Shown: positions 8,543-17,027, counted from the stretch's first letter. The stretch is DNA of 39,431 nt from an uncultured bacterium (GCA_900553845.1 USEW01000003.1:1-39431), one strand, 5' to 3'. The notes: generated from the sequence alone by a model not told the origin. Translations and numbers: made by a program.

Positions 8543-10428
8543 ACGTTAATTTCTCCAGTTCTCGTTATTTTTATCAGTTCTTGTATCCTTAATTGACATT
8601 GACGTTTTGTTTCATCATCACTAGCTAATGCATATTCTTTCTTTAAGTTTGCTATTAACTGTTTTGTCTCGGATGTTTTTATTTTATTTATATTTTCATA
8701 AATTATTCCTAATAAATCCTTTTCAGATAACTCTTTATAGCTTTCTGACAAATAGACCAAATCACTCAATATATTTTTTATTTCATTATTTTGTGCATAT
8801 TCAATATATAATCTTTCTTGAAGTTCACTTACATTATTTACTGTACATGCTAATTTGTCAATCGTATTTTTAATCTGTTTTAATGTTTCGTCAGAAAAAT
8901 TAACATCCTTCATGATTAAACTTAATTCATCTAACGTTAATACGTTCTCATCTATTATAAAAACTGAAAGTAAATTTTTTTGCGCTTTTTTTTCAATATT
9001 TGGTGTTTTTTTTACATTTCTTTGCATTTCTTCATAATTTACTTCTTCATAAACACTACTTTTCTTCAACTCGCTATATATACTTTCTTCTTTAAGGTCA
9101 AGTGATTTAGCAGATATTTTTATATATTCGCTTAGGATAATTTCATTATTTATATCTCTTAATACTTCAATTAGTTGTTTTACAATCATAGTTTTTTCTT
9201 GAGGGGACATATTTTCTTTTTTCTGAGAAAGGATTGTATTAAGCTGGTAATCAATAAATAAAGGAGCATTTAACATTTGCTTTTTATATTCTTGTGCCCC
9301 GTATTGACGTATAAATTCATCAGGATCTTTGCCGTCAGGCAAATTTATTACACGCAATTCACATACATATTTATCATTATTTAAAGTTGTATAGCTTTCA
9401 TCATATTGTTTTATTTCTCCTAACAATCCAAATGCTTCTTTTATAACGTTTGCATTTCGCTTTGTTGCCATTTTTCCGGCGTTATCCAAATCAAATGCCA
9501 TATAAATGCGTTTTGAAGGTGTGTATTTTGACATAAGTTTAACATGGTCTAATGTTAAAGATGTTCCACAGCTTGCAACACAATTTTTTACGCCTGCCAT
9601 TTGCGCGCTTATTACATCAAAATATCCTTCCATTATTACAACACCGTCTTCTTCTTTTATGGCTTCTTTTGCATGATATAGGCCATATAATATTTTACTT
9701 TTATTGTATACAATGGTATCAGGAGAATTTAAATATTTTGGAGATTGTTTTTCCTCTATTGCCCGTGCCCCAAAAGCAACAATTTCTCCCATTTCGTTAA
9801 ACACAGGTATCATTATACGGTTACGAAATCTATCTATTGAACTAGAATTACGCTCACGCTCTATTATCAAACCTGCATCCTTCAATATTTCAGCTTTTAT
9901 ATGACTTAATTTCTTTTGAATACCATCATATTCATTTAAAGCAAAGCCAAGATGATATTTTTTAATTATTTCATCATTTATTTGTCTTGATTTTAAATAC
10001 TCATATGCCTTTATGCCCGATTTTGAGTTTAAAAGTATATCACAATAAAACTCGCTTACTTCTTTTAAAGCACTATATATTTCTTTTTTTCTATCCTGAT
10101 TATCATATGTCTTTTTAAAATTTGAAGGCAGTTCAATGCCAAATTTTGCTGCATATTCTTTTATTACATCATTAAAACTCGCTCCTGTTGTTTTCATAAT
10201 AAAAGAAAAAACGTCACCACCTTCACCACAGCCAAAACATTTGTATATTTGTTTTTGCGGATTAACAGAAAATGAAGGAGTTTTTTCGTTATGAAACGGA
10301 CACAGGCCCCAATAATTATTGCCTGATTTTTTTAATATTACACTTTCACTTATTACATCGACTATATCAAGTTTGTCTTTTATTTGTTCAACAATTGACG
10401 CATAATCATTATTTTGCATAAATACCAT
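8539..10428 (-). CDS. dnaG: DNA primase DnaG
   Basis: A 629-residue primase that makes the RNA primers for replication. An N-terminal CHC2 zinc finger uses C43, H46, C64 and C67 (CPFHNEKTPSF then KCFGCGEGGD). The catalytic core follows, with the basic RFRNRIMIPV segment and the TOPRIM domain (EGYFDV at about 262, DLDNAGK at about 311, DPDEF at about 365). The C-terminal third is helical, as in the DnaB-helicase-interaction domain. Two starts are possible, 10428 and 10419, both inside the end of dgt. A GGAATAG lies just before the first. It is the middle gene of dgt-dnaG-rpoD, overlapping both neighbours. Confidence 0.96.
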   Translation of the reverse strand: MVFMQNNDYASIVEQIKDKLDIVDVISESVILKKSGNNYWGLCPFHNEKTPSFSVNPQKQIYKCFGCGEGGDVFSFIMKTTGASFNDVIKEYAAKFGIELPSNFKKTYDNQDRKKEIYSALKEVSEFYCDILLNSKSGIKAYEYLKSRQINDEIIKKYHLGFALNEYDGIQKKLSHIKAEILKDAGLIIERERNSSSIDRFRNRIMIPVFNEMGEIVAFGARAIEEKQSPKYLNSPDTIVYNKSKILYGLYHAKEAIKEEDGVVIMEGYFDVISAQMAGVKNCVASCGTSLTLDHVKLMSKYTPSKRIYMAFDLDNAGKMATKRNANVIKEAFGLLGEIKQYDESYTTLNNDKYVCELRVINLPDGKDPDEFIRQYGAQEYKKQMLNAPLFIDYQLNTILSQKKENMSPQEKTMIVKQLIEVLRDINNEIILSEYIKISAKSLDLKEESIYSELKKSSVYEEVNYEEMQRNVKKTPNIEKKAQKNLLSVFIIDENVLTLDELSLIMKDVNFSDETLKQIKNTIDKLACTVNNVSELQERLYIEYAQNNEIKNILSDLVYLSESYKELSEKDLLGIIYENINKIKTSETKQLIANLKKEYALASDDETKRQCQLRIQELIKITRTGEINV

Positions 10429-11446
10429 CTATTCCGATTAATTTAAATATTTGCTCGTCTGATTTTTTATTTTGGCTTGATTTTGGAATAAATAAATCTT
10501 CATATTTGGAAACAGCATACCTATCTGTCATACCTGCTATATAATCACAAACAGCCAATTTTATTATATCTTCTTTTTCACTTATTGTTTTATCTATATA
10601 ATTTAAGTAATAGTCAAAGAGCTGTCTAATAATTCCCTCAACTTTATTTTCTTCTATTTTTGCTTCATTATTTAAATACACCTTTTCAAACATAAAATTG
10701 CGCAATTTATTTAAATAAAACCAACATTCTTCGGACATTTCGACTTTTTCTTTATCCAAGCTGTTATCGACAACATCATTTATCATTTTGGCAAGTCTGT
10801 TTTTACGTTTTGTAGTAAAATATTTTTTACAGTCTTCAGGCATAGCATTTTCACTAATTAAACCTGATTCAATAGCGTCTTCAATATCGTGGTTTAAATA
10901 GGCAATTTTATCTGCAAGTTGAACTACCATACCTTCAAGCGTAATTGGTTTTAATCCCCAACTATGAGTCAAAATGCCGTCTTTTACTTCTTTTGTTAAA
11001 TTTAATTTTTCAATATATTTTACAACACGAAGGCTTTGTTCGTTATGGCGAAATCCGCCTAAATCTTTCATAATCTCGCCTAAAACTCGTTCACCGCTGT
11101 GGCCGAATGGTGTATGTCCTAAATCGTGTCCTAAGGCAATAGCTTCCGTCAAATCCTCGTTTAAGCTCAACGCACGAGAGAGAGTCCTTGCAATTTGAGA
11201 AACTTCCAAAGTATGGGTCATGCGGGTTCGATAGTGGTCGTTTTGAGGTGAAAAAAAGACCTGGGTTTTGTGCTTCAAACGACGGAATGCTTTCGAGTGC
11301 AAAATTCTATCTCTATCGCGCTGAAAACACATACGAATTAGACAAGGCTCCTCCTCAATATCCCTGCCTTTGCTTTCACTACTTTTTGTTGCATATTTGC
11401 TTAATAGTTTTAATTCGTTTTCTTCGGCTCTTTTTCTGATACACAT
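10409..11446 (-). CDS. dgt: dGTPase-like HD-domain triphosphohydrolase
   Basis: A 345-residue HD-superfamily enzyme of the deoxyguanosinetriphosphate triphosphohydrolase-like group, which cleaves dNTPs to deoxynucleosides and tripolyphosphate. The metal-site residues are H78 (TRMTHTLEVSQIA), H107 and D108 (ALGHDLGHTPFGH) and D179 (QLADKIAYLNHD). The N-terminal RDRDRILHSKAFRRLKHKTQ signature is present. An AAAGGGTG ribosome site lies five bases before the ATG. It leads the operon into dnaG and rpoD, an arrangement known from clostridia and relatives, in place of the rpsU-dnaG-rpoD order of enterics. A likely promoter is at 11474-11502. Confidence 0.93.
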   Translation of the reverse strand: MCIRKRAEENELKLLSKYATKSSESKGRDIEEEPCLIRMCFQRDRDRILHSKAFRRLKHKTQVFFSPQNDHYRTRMTHTLEVSQIARTLSRALSLNEDLTEAIALGHDLGHTPFGHSGERVLGEIMKDLGGFRHNEQSLRVVKYIEKLNLTKEVKDGILTHSWGLKPITLEGMVVQLADKIAYLNHDIEDAIESGLISENAMPEDCKKYFTTKRKNRLAKMINDVVDNSLDKEKVEMSEECWFYLNKLRNFMFEKVYLNNEAKIEENKVEGIIRQLFDYYLNYIDKTISEKEDIIKLAVCDYIAGMTDRYAVSKYEDLFIPKSSQNKKSDEQIFKLIGIDGIYAK

Positions 11447-11473
11447 ATTTTCACCCTTTATCCTGATAATTTT

Positions 11474-11502
11474 ATTATATATAAAAAAGGGTAAAATTTA
11501 AA
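11474..11502 (-). promoter_or_regulatory. Promoter of the dgt-dnaG-rpoD operon
   Basis: Read on the minus strand there is TTTAAA (-35), a 17-base spacer and a perfect TATAAT (-10), ending 28 bases before the dgt ATG. The -35 box is weak (four of six), but position and spacing fit. Confidence 0.5.
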
Positions 11503-11535
11503 ATATTTTTATCGGTGTTTATATATCTTTTGGTT

Positions 11536-11622
11536 TTACTGCTTAATAGTTGTTTTTGTTTGAACAATAGACATCCAAATGATTGCAATTGTCAATCCTA
11601 TCATTATTATAGTATTATCCAT
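11536..11622 (-). CDS. Tiny membrane peptide (28 aa)
   Basis: This ORF begins MDNTIIMIGLTIAIIWM and ends in a short polar, positively charged tail (QTKTTIKQ). That is a single hydrophobic segment followed by lysines. It has a good GAGGG-type site eight or nine bases before the ATG, and its start overlaps the last eight bases of the 83-residue membrane protein upstream, which suggests translational coupling. The family is unknown; it may be a small partner subunit of its neighbour. Its brevity keeps confidence moderate. Confidence 0.5.
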   Translation of the reverse strand: MDNTIIMIGLTIAIIWMSIVQTKTTIKQ

Positions 11623-11866
11623 TTTTTTCCCTCTTTCTTTTTAACATCTGGTTTAACTTTGACTCATTACTTAAATAATTTAATATAAGAATAAAAGTGT
11701 AATAAAATCCTAATCCCATTAATAAATATTTTACAAAACTCTTGTCAAGAAACAATAATCCTATAGTGCCGCTTACGACCAATGCAAAAAGACTTATTAT
11801 CATTTGACGTTTGGATATTGCATTTTGTACGTTAAGTTTTAATATTTCTATTTCTTCATTTTCCAT
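11615..11866 (-). CDS. Small two-helix membrane protein (83 aa)
   Basis: Residues 1-20 are polar and acidic, two hydrophobic helices lie at about 22-40 and 45-65, and the tail is basic (LKRKREKNG), a small integral membrane protein. No family is recognised. A GAGGA lies about 12 bases before the ATG. The 28-residue membrane peptide overlaps its end. A plus-strand ribosomal-protein operon starts 200 bases away in the divergent direction. Confidence 0.6.
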   Translation of the reverse strand: MENEEIEILKLNVQNAISKRQMIISLFALVVSGTIGLLFLDKSFVKYLLMGLGFYYTFILILNYLSNESKLNQMLKRKREKNG

Positions 11867-11960
11867 ATTTTGATTATATCCTCATTTGCGGCTTTGTGCA
11901 AGTATTTATGATTATTGTCATAATTAATAAATATGTTTATTTTAAAACTTCTGAAAAAAG

Positions 11961-11989
11961 TTGCAAAAGTAAAATGTTTCATGTAATAT
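11961..11989 (+). promoter_or_regulatory. Promoter of rpmI-rplT
   Basis: TTGCAA (-35), a 17-base spacer and TAATAT (-10) lie about 84 bases before the rpmI ATG. This leaves a leader of roughly 75 bases. infC, which usually begins this operon, is absent, so an own promoter is expected. Confidence 0.65.
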
Positions 11990-12072
11990 TAAAAATGAAT
12001 AATACTCTTTTGCCTAATTTACAAAATAAGTAACGTGGCTAAAATCGAGAAGAAAAAAGGAGAAAAATCAAA

Positions 12073-12285
12073 ATGAAAAGCAAAATGAAAACACATCGTG
12101 CTGCTGCAAAGCGATACAAAGTGACAGCAGGCGGTAAAATTACAAGACGTAAAGCCGGTAAAAAACACCTTTTGGCTCACAAAAGTCCTGCTCGCAAAAA
12201 CAGATTATCCTCAATGGTTGAAGTTTCTTCAACGCATTTAGAGTTGGTATCAAAAGAGTTACCATACAAGAAGTATTCAAGATAG
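12073..12285 (+). CDS. rpmI: 50S ribosomal protein L35
   Basis: A 70-residue basic protein matching L35: KMKTHRAAAKRYKVTAGGKI, then RRKAGKKHLLAHKSPARKNRL. It is slightly longer than the common 64-66 residues because of its C-terminus (KELPYKKYSR). An AAAAGGAG site stands nine bases before the ATG. rplT follows after 23 bases, the universal L35-L20 order. Confidence 0.96.
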   Translation: MKSKMKTHRAAAKRYKVTAGGKITRRKAGKKHLLAHKSPARKNRLSSMVEVSSTHLELVSKELPYKKYSR

Positions 12286-12308
12286 GAAATCAAGGAGGAT
12301 AATATAAA

Positions 12309-12659
12309 ATGAGAGTAAAACGTGGTAATGTTTTAAGAAAAAGACATAAAAAAATATTAAAATTAGCTAAAGGCTTTAAAGGTGCACGTTCACGGATATT
12401 TAAAGTTGCAAACTGTGCTGTTATGAAAGCACTAAAATATCAATATCGTGACCGTCGGGTTTTGAAACGTAACATGCGCCGTTTGTGGATTGTTCGTATT
12501 AATGCCGCAGTCCGCTTATATGATTTAAGTTATTCCAAATTTATGAATTTACTTAAAAAAGCTAACATTCAGGTTAACCGTAAAATGCTTGCTGAAATGG
12601 CAGTAAACGAACCTGAAGCGTTCAAAATTATTGTTGAAAACGCAAAAGCAGCAGCATAA
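12309..12659 (+). CDS. rplT: 50S ribosomal protein L20
   Basis: A 116-residue protein matching L20 along its whole length: MRVKRGNVLRKRHKKILKLA, KGFKGARSRIFKVA, the RDRRVLKRNMRRLWIVRINAA signature, then LYDLSYSKFMNLLKKA. L20 binds 23S rRNA early in assembly and in many bacteria represses its own operon. AGGAGG precedes the ATG at an ideal distance. The unit is closed by the hairpin at 12682-12716. Confidence 0.97.
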   Translation: MRVKRGNVLRKRHKKILKLAKGFKGARSRIFKVANCAVMKALKYQYRDRRVLKRNMRRLWIVRINAAVRLYDLSYSKFMNLLKKANIQVNRKMLAEMAVNEPEAFKIIVENAKAAA

Positions 12660-12681
12660 TTTATTTTTTGATATTGATTTT

Positions 12682-12716
12682 AAAAGTAAGTAAAATTAAA
12701 TTTTACTTACTTTTTT
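12682..12716 (+). terminator. Terminator after rplT
   Basis: A perfect 14-base-pair inverted repeat (core AAGTAAGTAAAA) with a 5-base loop is followed by a short T run. It is AT-rich but lies 22 bases after the rplT stop, where an end is expected. Confidence 0.7.
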
Positions 12717-12760
12717 ATGTTATAATTATAAAAAAATCATGCTCAGGAATTTTATTGTAT

Positions 12761-14455
12761 ATGTTAAAAAACACAAATGAAAAAAAAGCATTTACTTTAG
12801 CTGAAATGATAATTGTTATGGTTCTTATCGGCTTAATATGGACTGTTGTTGCAAGAGTTATGACTAAAAATATGGAAAACAAAATTCAGCTTTATCTCTT
12901 TGGAATTTATAACGAATTACAGTATGTGGCTAAAAACGTAAATACAGTTTTATTAAAGAAGCAGGAAAATAAAAACAAAAATCTTAACGATATTATGCTT
13001 GATACCAGTGCAATAAGCTATTGCGATGCTTTTGTTTCAAACACCAATACTTATAATTCTGTTGATTGTATTCAGGGAACATCGCAATTTATGATATCAA
13101 AAGACGTAAAACCCAATATTACAAATACGTATGACTGCACAAGAACATATAAATATAATGTTAACTCAAATGGTTGGGCGACTGAATCATATATTCCATA
13201 TACATCAACATATGTAAGTGATATTTCGCAATATTCTGAAAGTTATAAAAACCTTATAAATGATAGTGCAAAAACTGGCGATAAATATTATAATTGTACA
13301 AAAACTACTGAAGAAATTCCTAAAGATGAAGAAAATGAAACGGGTGATTTTGATTTAAACCAACAAATAATAAACCGGGCATTTGTTTCTTCAAATAATG
13401 TGAGCTTTTATTTTATAGCTACATCAAGTCTTGTTGATAATAATTATTTTGAAAAAGATATATATAATTATACCGCAAATATTGAACAAGATGCCATATG
13501 TGACGTAAATTCAACAGGTTCAGCTTCTTCTAATTCTTATAAAAACTTATTTATATACAATCCATATACTTCAACAAAGTCGGTATACGGTAATGGTAAA
13601 ATAAATTCGGTGCGATTTGGTAGCGCAAGTTCAAGTAACGTTGGAATATTCATAACTCAAAGAGGGGTAAATCGTTGCGGTGAAACCTGGGCTGAAATTA
13701 AAAACAAAATTCCAACCAATTTATATAATGAAGATAGATGCAAAACATTTTTTAATTTATATCAAACATACGGGAATAAACAGTGTTGTATTTTTGCATA
13801 TACAAATAATGGTGATAAAATTGGGAATTCTCAAAATCTTGGCTGCTGGAATGCCATATGCCAAACCATAAAAATTCCTTGCGTTCAAATGCCTTCTACA
13901 AGTAACGATCCAAATGCTAAAGATTCAAGTAGTTTTTATAACAAATGGAATAATTATTTTAGTAGGTATTTTAATAATAATCGATTTTATAAATCAGCCG
14001 TTAAATTAACAAATATAACTGAAGGGCACCAGGAATTTAAGAAAGAAATAAATGGGACTACAAGCTTAACATATCCAAACCATTTTATATATATATCAAT
14101 TGATACACCATTTAAGTCAGGAACATACGGTAAAAATGTCTTCGCTTTTGAACATTTTGATTCAAAAATAATACCGGTTGGCATACTTGCAAGTGATAAA
14201 AACAGTCCTTTAAAATTTAACGTCATTACTCGTAACCCTGATTCATTAAACATTGAACGGTTAAATGACAAGCCGCTGAATTTTTGTGAAGCAATGAAAT
14301 ATACCGGTGAGAAATTTTCACCATATTGTGGCTGCAAAGATGATTCAGAAAATGTGATTAAGCAATATATAGATAATGTTAACCCAAAATGTAAAAGTAA
14401 TTTTGGCTGTATAATACGTCCTGTACGTCCAGCTATTATACGTATTGGAAGATAG
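12761..14455 (+). CDS. Large Cys-rich type IV pilin-like (prepilin) protein
   Basis: A 564-residue protein that begins with a class III (prepilin) signal: a short basic leader MLKNTNEKKA, a predicted cleavage site between A10 and F11, and FTLAEMIIVMVLIGLIW with the conserved glutamate at mature position 5. The rest has no recognised domain. It is rich in Asn, Ser, Tyr and Thr, has many Cys residues (YNCT, RCKTF, QCCIF, GCW, YCGCK), and a basic end RPVRPAIIRIGR. It is much larger than ordinary major pilins, so a minor pilin, tip adhesin or pseudopilin is more likely. The ATG at 12761 gives a normal leader; an upstream frame to 12668 crosses the rplT terminator and is rejected. No pilus assembly genes are nearby. 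Confidence 0.8.
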   Translation: MLKNTNEKKAFTLAEMIIVMVLIGLIWTVVARVMTKNMENKIQLYLFGIYNELQYVAKNVNTVLLKKQENKNKNLNDIMLDTSAISYCDAFVSNTNTYNSVDCIQGTSQFMISKDVKPNITNTYDCTRTYKYNVNSNGWATESYIPYTSTYVSDISQYSESYKNLINDSAKTGDKYYNCTKTTEEIPKDEENETGDFDLNQQIINRAFVSSNNVSFYFIATSSLVDNNYFEKDIYNYTANIEQDAICDVNSTGSASSNSYKNLFIYNPYTSTKSVYGNGKINSVRFGSASSSNVGIFITQRGVNRCGETWAEIKNKIPTNLYNEDRCKTFFNLYQTYGNKQCCIFAYTNNGDKIGNSQNLGCWNAICQTIKIPCVQMPSTSNDPNAKDSSSFYNKWNNYFSRYFNNNRFYKSAVKLTNITEGHQEFKKEINGTTSLTYPNHFIYISIDTPFKSGTYGKNVFAFEHFDSKIIPVGILASDKNSPLKFNVITRNPDSLNIERLNDKPLNFCEAMKYTGEKFSPYCGCKDDSENVIKQYIDNVNPKCKSNFGCIIRPVRPAIIRIGR

Positions 14456-14646
14456 AATAAAAATATATATTAAATGTTGAAAATTATAAATATAGCATTA
14501 ATACTTTAATGTATGAATACAATATTCATATATACAGATGATTTTTTCCATAAAAACTTAAACAATAAGTTATAGCATCCGTCAGAATATATAGTTTATT
14601 TAATAATGAATGAAATTCGGGAATTAATTTTTGAGGGAAAAAAGTT

Positions 14647-16341
14647 TTGTATAACAGTATATACCCAATAAACATACATTACAGATATAAAACCGATAAA
14701 AACAAACAAAAGGTGCAAGGTAAAGATGAAGAGACCCAAAATACCGGCGGTAATCTCTCAAATGGAAATGCATCCGAAATTACACGTGAAGAACTTGAAC
14801 ACAGATATCATCAAAATAGCCTTAATTATGGAAGTAACCAAAATTTTAATTTAAATACATATGCGAATAATCCCAATAATGTTGTCAATAATTTTAAAGG
14901 GAAAAAAATTATAAATATACATCAGATTGTATCTGATTTTCGCAAAACCCAAATAGCAATAAATGCTCCCGATGATGTCGTTCATAATGTTAATAATTTT
15001 TTAAGCAAGGTAGATTACGAGTCAAATTCAAATAATCCTCAAAAAAATGTTATACAAACAAATTTAAAAGAAGCTGCAAAACTTCTTGACGATTATATAT
15101 CAAAAACACTAAACAAAGACTCCCATGTTGTTGAGGGTTGGCTTAATGCTTTATTTTTGCAGGACATTGATTATAAAAATAATCCAAATGACATAAATGA
15201 AACTTTTAAACTTAAATTTCCAAAAGGTTCAAAAGTTGATGAAAAAATATCTGAAAATTTAGATATACTATACCCTAATGCACCAAAATCAACTTCACTG
15301 CAGACTAAAGAAGATGCAATAATCCATGAAGAACCATTAAGAGCAAGCACTGATTTACAAGATAATTCCTCAATACCAATTAAAGATACAAAACCTGATG
15401 AAAATCAAATAAATAGAAGTAATATAATAAACCTGGATAGTAAACCAATAGATTCCACTAACAATGCTGGCAAATCTGTTAGTTCTATAAGAAATTTAAC
15501 TTTACCAAGACTTGAAGAAGAAAAACAAAGTGTTAAAATTGAAACTTCACAAAAAAATAACACAAAAAATTATATTCCCAACGACGAAACATTGAAAAGT
15601 TTGTTTACACAGGCTAAAATACTTGGCAATGCAAAGGATTACCAGAATGCATTAGATTTTTATGAAGATGCTTTAAATTATGCTAATCAAATCGGTGATA
15701 CAAAGATCGAACCTTTAATTTATTATGAAGCAGCAAAAATCTATGATAGAAACGATAATATCAACACGGCAATTGAATACTATTCAAACGCAATAAATGT
15801 GTCAGCTGATAATGTCAATATTAAAGCACTTTCACATATGGCACTTGGTAAAATATATGACGAGTCTTCAATAATTGATACGTCATTGGACCATTATATT
15901 GCTGCTGTTTCTTATGGTGGTGAAAGTGAGAATATAAAACTTCAAAGCTATGCATTGCTTGATATCGGAGAAATTTACGCCTCTAGATATAATAGAGAGG
16001 CTGCTTTTGATTTTATCGAAACAGCAAAGGACATGGCAGATGAAACTAATGATAGCAGAACTATTGGAAAAGTTTATTCCAAATCAGCAAAAACATACAA
16101 AAACTTTAACGAAAACCTTCAAGCATTAAAGGATTTAAAAGTTTCAACAATGGAGTTTGACAAAACATCAATTGAACTAAAAAACAACATTGAAAACCAT
16201 ATTATGGCTGCATCCATTTTAATTGATTTAAACAACTCAAAGAAAGCCAAATCATTATTGAATAAAGCTTTGAACATGGCAAATGAAGCAAATTTAAGCC
16301 AATATCTGCCACAGATAAATAGTTTGAATAAGCTTATTTAA
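14647..16341 (+). CDS. TPR-repeat protein with Asn-rich N-terminus, TTG start
   Basis: A 564-residue protein. Residues 1-310 are polar and Asn/Lys/Ser-rich with no clear fold, apart from a helical stretch at about 95-165. From about 315 to the end there are about five or six tetratricopeptide-like repeats (for example DYQNALDFYEDALNYANQIG, NINTAIEYYSNAI, IIDTSLDHYIAAV, KKAKSLLNKALNMANEANL), a protein-interaction scaffold. The start codon is TTG, supported by a GAGGG eleven bases upstream and the absence of a better start. There is no signal peptide, so it is probably cytosolic. Partner unknown. The end overlaps the convergent secreted-protein gene by four bases. Confidence 0.78.
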   Translation: MYNSIYPINIHYRYKTDKNKQKVQGKDEETQNTGGNLSNGNASEITREELEHRYHQNSLNYGSNQNFNLNTYANNPNNVVNNFKGKKIINIHQIVSDFRKTQIAINAPDDVVHNVNNFLSKVDYESNSNNPQKNVIQTNLKEAAKLLDDYISKTLNKDSHVVEGWLNALFLQDIDYKNNPNDINETFKLKFPKGSKVDEKISENLDILYPNAPKSTSLQTKEDAIIHEEPLRASTDLQDNSSIPIKDTKPDENQINRSNIINLDSKPIDSTNNAGKSVSSIRNLTLPRLEEEKQSVKIETSQKNNTKNYIPNDETLKSLFTQAKILGNAKDYQNALDFYEDALNYANQIGDTKIEPLIYYEAAKIYDRNDNINTAIEYYSNAINVSADNVNIKALSHMALGKIYDESSIIDTSLDHYIAAVSYGGESENIKLQSYALLDIGEIYASRYNREAAFDFIETAKDMADETNDSRTIGKVYSKSAKTYKNFNENLQALKDLKVSTMEFDKTSIELKNNIENHIMAASILIDLNNSKKAKSLLNKALNMANEANLSQYLPQINSLNKLI

Positions 16342-16631
16342 TATGTGTCACGCCAGTTACTATAAAATTTAATATCACGCAAGCCAAATTCCAAACCATC
16401 TGTACCAGGGTTTAAGTATTTATAAAATTTAACATAATTTTTTTCGTTTTCAGGTTCAATTGGTTCGGCAAAAAGATTCACTGATTTTAACTGAATTAAC
16501 CTTATAGTTTCATCTGAATATCTCAGATTTTTTAACACTGTTGCTGATGTCATATCTGCTCCTGTTATTGAAGCATTCGAAGAATTGATTGTCAAAAACA
16601 TAATAAAAAATATAAAAACGATTTTCTTCAT
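16338..16631 (-). CDS. Small secreted protein (97 aa)
   Basis: It has a clear Sec signal peptide: MKK, a hydrophobic core IVFIFFIMFLTI, and a likely cleavage after SNA near residue 20. The mature part of about 77 residues is mixed and polar (DETIRLIQLKSVNLF, then NYVKFYKYLNPGTDG). No family is recognised. A GGGAG lies eight bases before the ATG. A minus-strand promoter at 16957-16984 could in principle reach it, but the hairpin and T run at 16903-16951 stand between. Confidence 0.68.
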   Translation of the reverse strand: MKKIVFIFFIMFLTINSSNASITGADMTSATVLKNLRYSDETIRLIQLKSVNLFAEPIEPENEKNYVKFYKYLNPGTDGLEFGLRDIKFYSNWRDTY

Positions 16632-16710
16632 TTCAAAAACTCCCGACTTTTATAATATTATTTTAATGTATATTTATTTATATTGCAAATCCTTTTTTGA
16701 GCTTAAAAAC

Positions 16711-16739
16711 TTTACAATTATACATATTTTCATTATAAA
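16711..16739 (+). promoter_or_regulatory. Strong promoter, copy 1 of a duplicated pair
   Basis: TTTACA, a 17-base spacer and TATAAA. The block TTTACAATTATACATA plus TTTCATTATAA recurs almost unchanged at 16999-17027. Transcription would start near 16746 and lead into the 25-residue peptide gene. Confidence 0.7.
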
Positions 16740-16838
16740 ATTAAAATAGGGCAAACCTGCAGGCTCAACTTCCCAAAGTTGTATGAGACGAACTATAAAT
16801 TCGGTATATGTCATAACAGCAAAGGAGGTGATGTCGGA

Positions 16839-16916
16839 ATGTTGATTTGTATTAATACAAAAGCACTAATATTAGTTTTACTAATAATACTAGTGCTAAA
16901 ACAAAAAAACATTTAG
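16839..16916 (+). CDS. 25-residue hydrophobic peptide, candidate type I toxin
   Basis: The ORF starts MLICINTKA, continues with an almost uninterrupted run of Leu, Ile and Val (residues 9-20), and ends KQKNI: a single membrane helix with a basic tail, the usual form of type I toxins. AAAGGAGGTGATG, a near-perfect complement of the 16S 3' end, lies at 16821-16833, ten bases before the ATG. A structured leader of about 90 bases follows promoter 16711-16739. The stop codon is the first triplet of the terminator hairpin. Within the leader ACTTCC (16768-16773) could pair with GGAGGT and hide the ribosome site. The coding part itself contains an imperfect inverted repeat, GCACTAATATTAGT against ACTAATAATACTAGTGC. 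Toxicity is inference. Confidence 0.6.
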   Translation: MLICINTKALILVLLIILVLKQKNI

Positions 16917-16950
16917 GGTTTTAAAGAGCGGGGCCTAAACCGCTCACCCT
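16903..16950 (-). ncRNA. Candidate antisense RNA opposite the peptide gene's 3' end
   Basis: A minus-strand promoter (16957-16984) would start RNA near 16950. The first thing transcribed is the GGGTGAGCGG hairpin, followed after ACCCTAAATG by a run of seven T (16909 to 16903), a possible terminator. The RNA would be fully complementary to the end of the peptide ORF and its 3' hairpin. It may read further if termination is partial. Only promoter and hairpin support it. Confidence 0.35.
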
Positions 16951-16956
16951 ATTTTT
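16914..16956 (+). terminator. Terminator of the 25-residue peptide gene
   Basis: TAGGGT pairs with ACCCTA and GAGCGG with CCGCTC around an 8-base loop, followed by TTTTT. This is one of the most GC-rich hairpins in the window. The inverse strand also ends in a T run, so it may work in both directions. Confidence 0.75.
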
Positions 16957-16984
16957 ATTATATCATTTTCAATAATTTTTTCAA
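16957..16984 (-). promoter_or_regulatory. Minus-strand promoter facing the peptide gene
   Basis: On the minus strand TTGAAA, a 16-base spacer and a perfect TATAAT. It sits just past the peptide gene's terminator and points back into it, the layout of a type I antitoxin promoter. Confidence 0.6.
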
Positions 16985-16998
16985 CACATCAAAAAATC

Positions 16999-17027
16999 TT
17001 TACAATTATACATAATTTCATTATAAT
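16999..17027 (+). promoter_or_regulatory. Strong promoter, copy 2 of a duplicated pair
   Basis: TTTACA, a 17-base spacer differing at one position from copy 1 at 16711, and a perfect TATAAT. The predicted start is near 17034. No ORF follows closely, which suggests an RNA gene or a long leader for ftsI. Confidence 0.7.

Noticed and set aside
12668..12760. Upstream extension of the large pilin-like gene
   Set aside because: It passes through the rplT terminator and would bury the prepilin leader; ATG 12761 gives the normal leader length.
16748..16757. AGGGCAAACC resembles the start of a c-di-GMP-I riboswitch
   Set aside because: The GNRA tetraloop and the later GGGACGCAAAGC block are absent, so the match is only ten bases.
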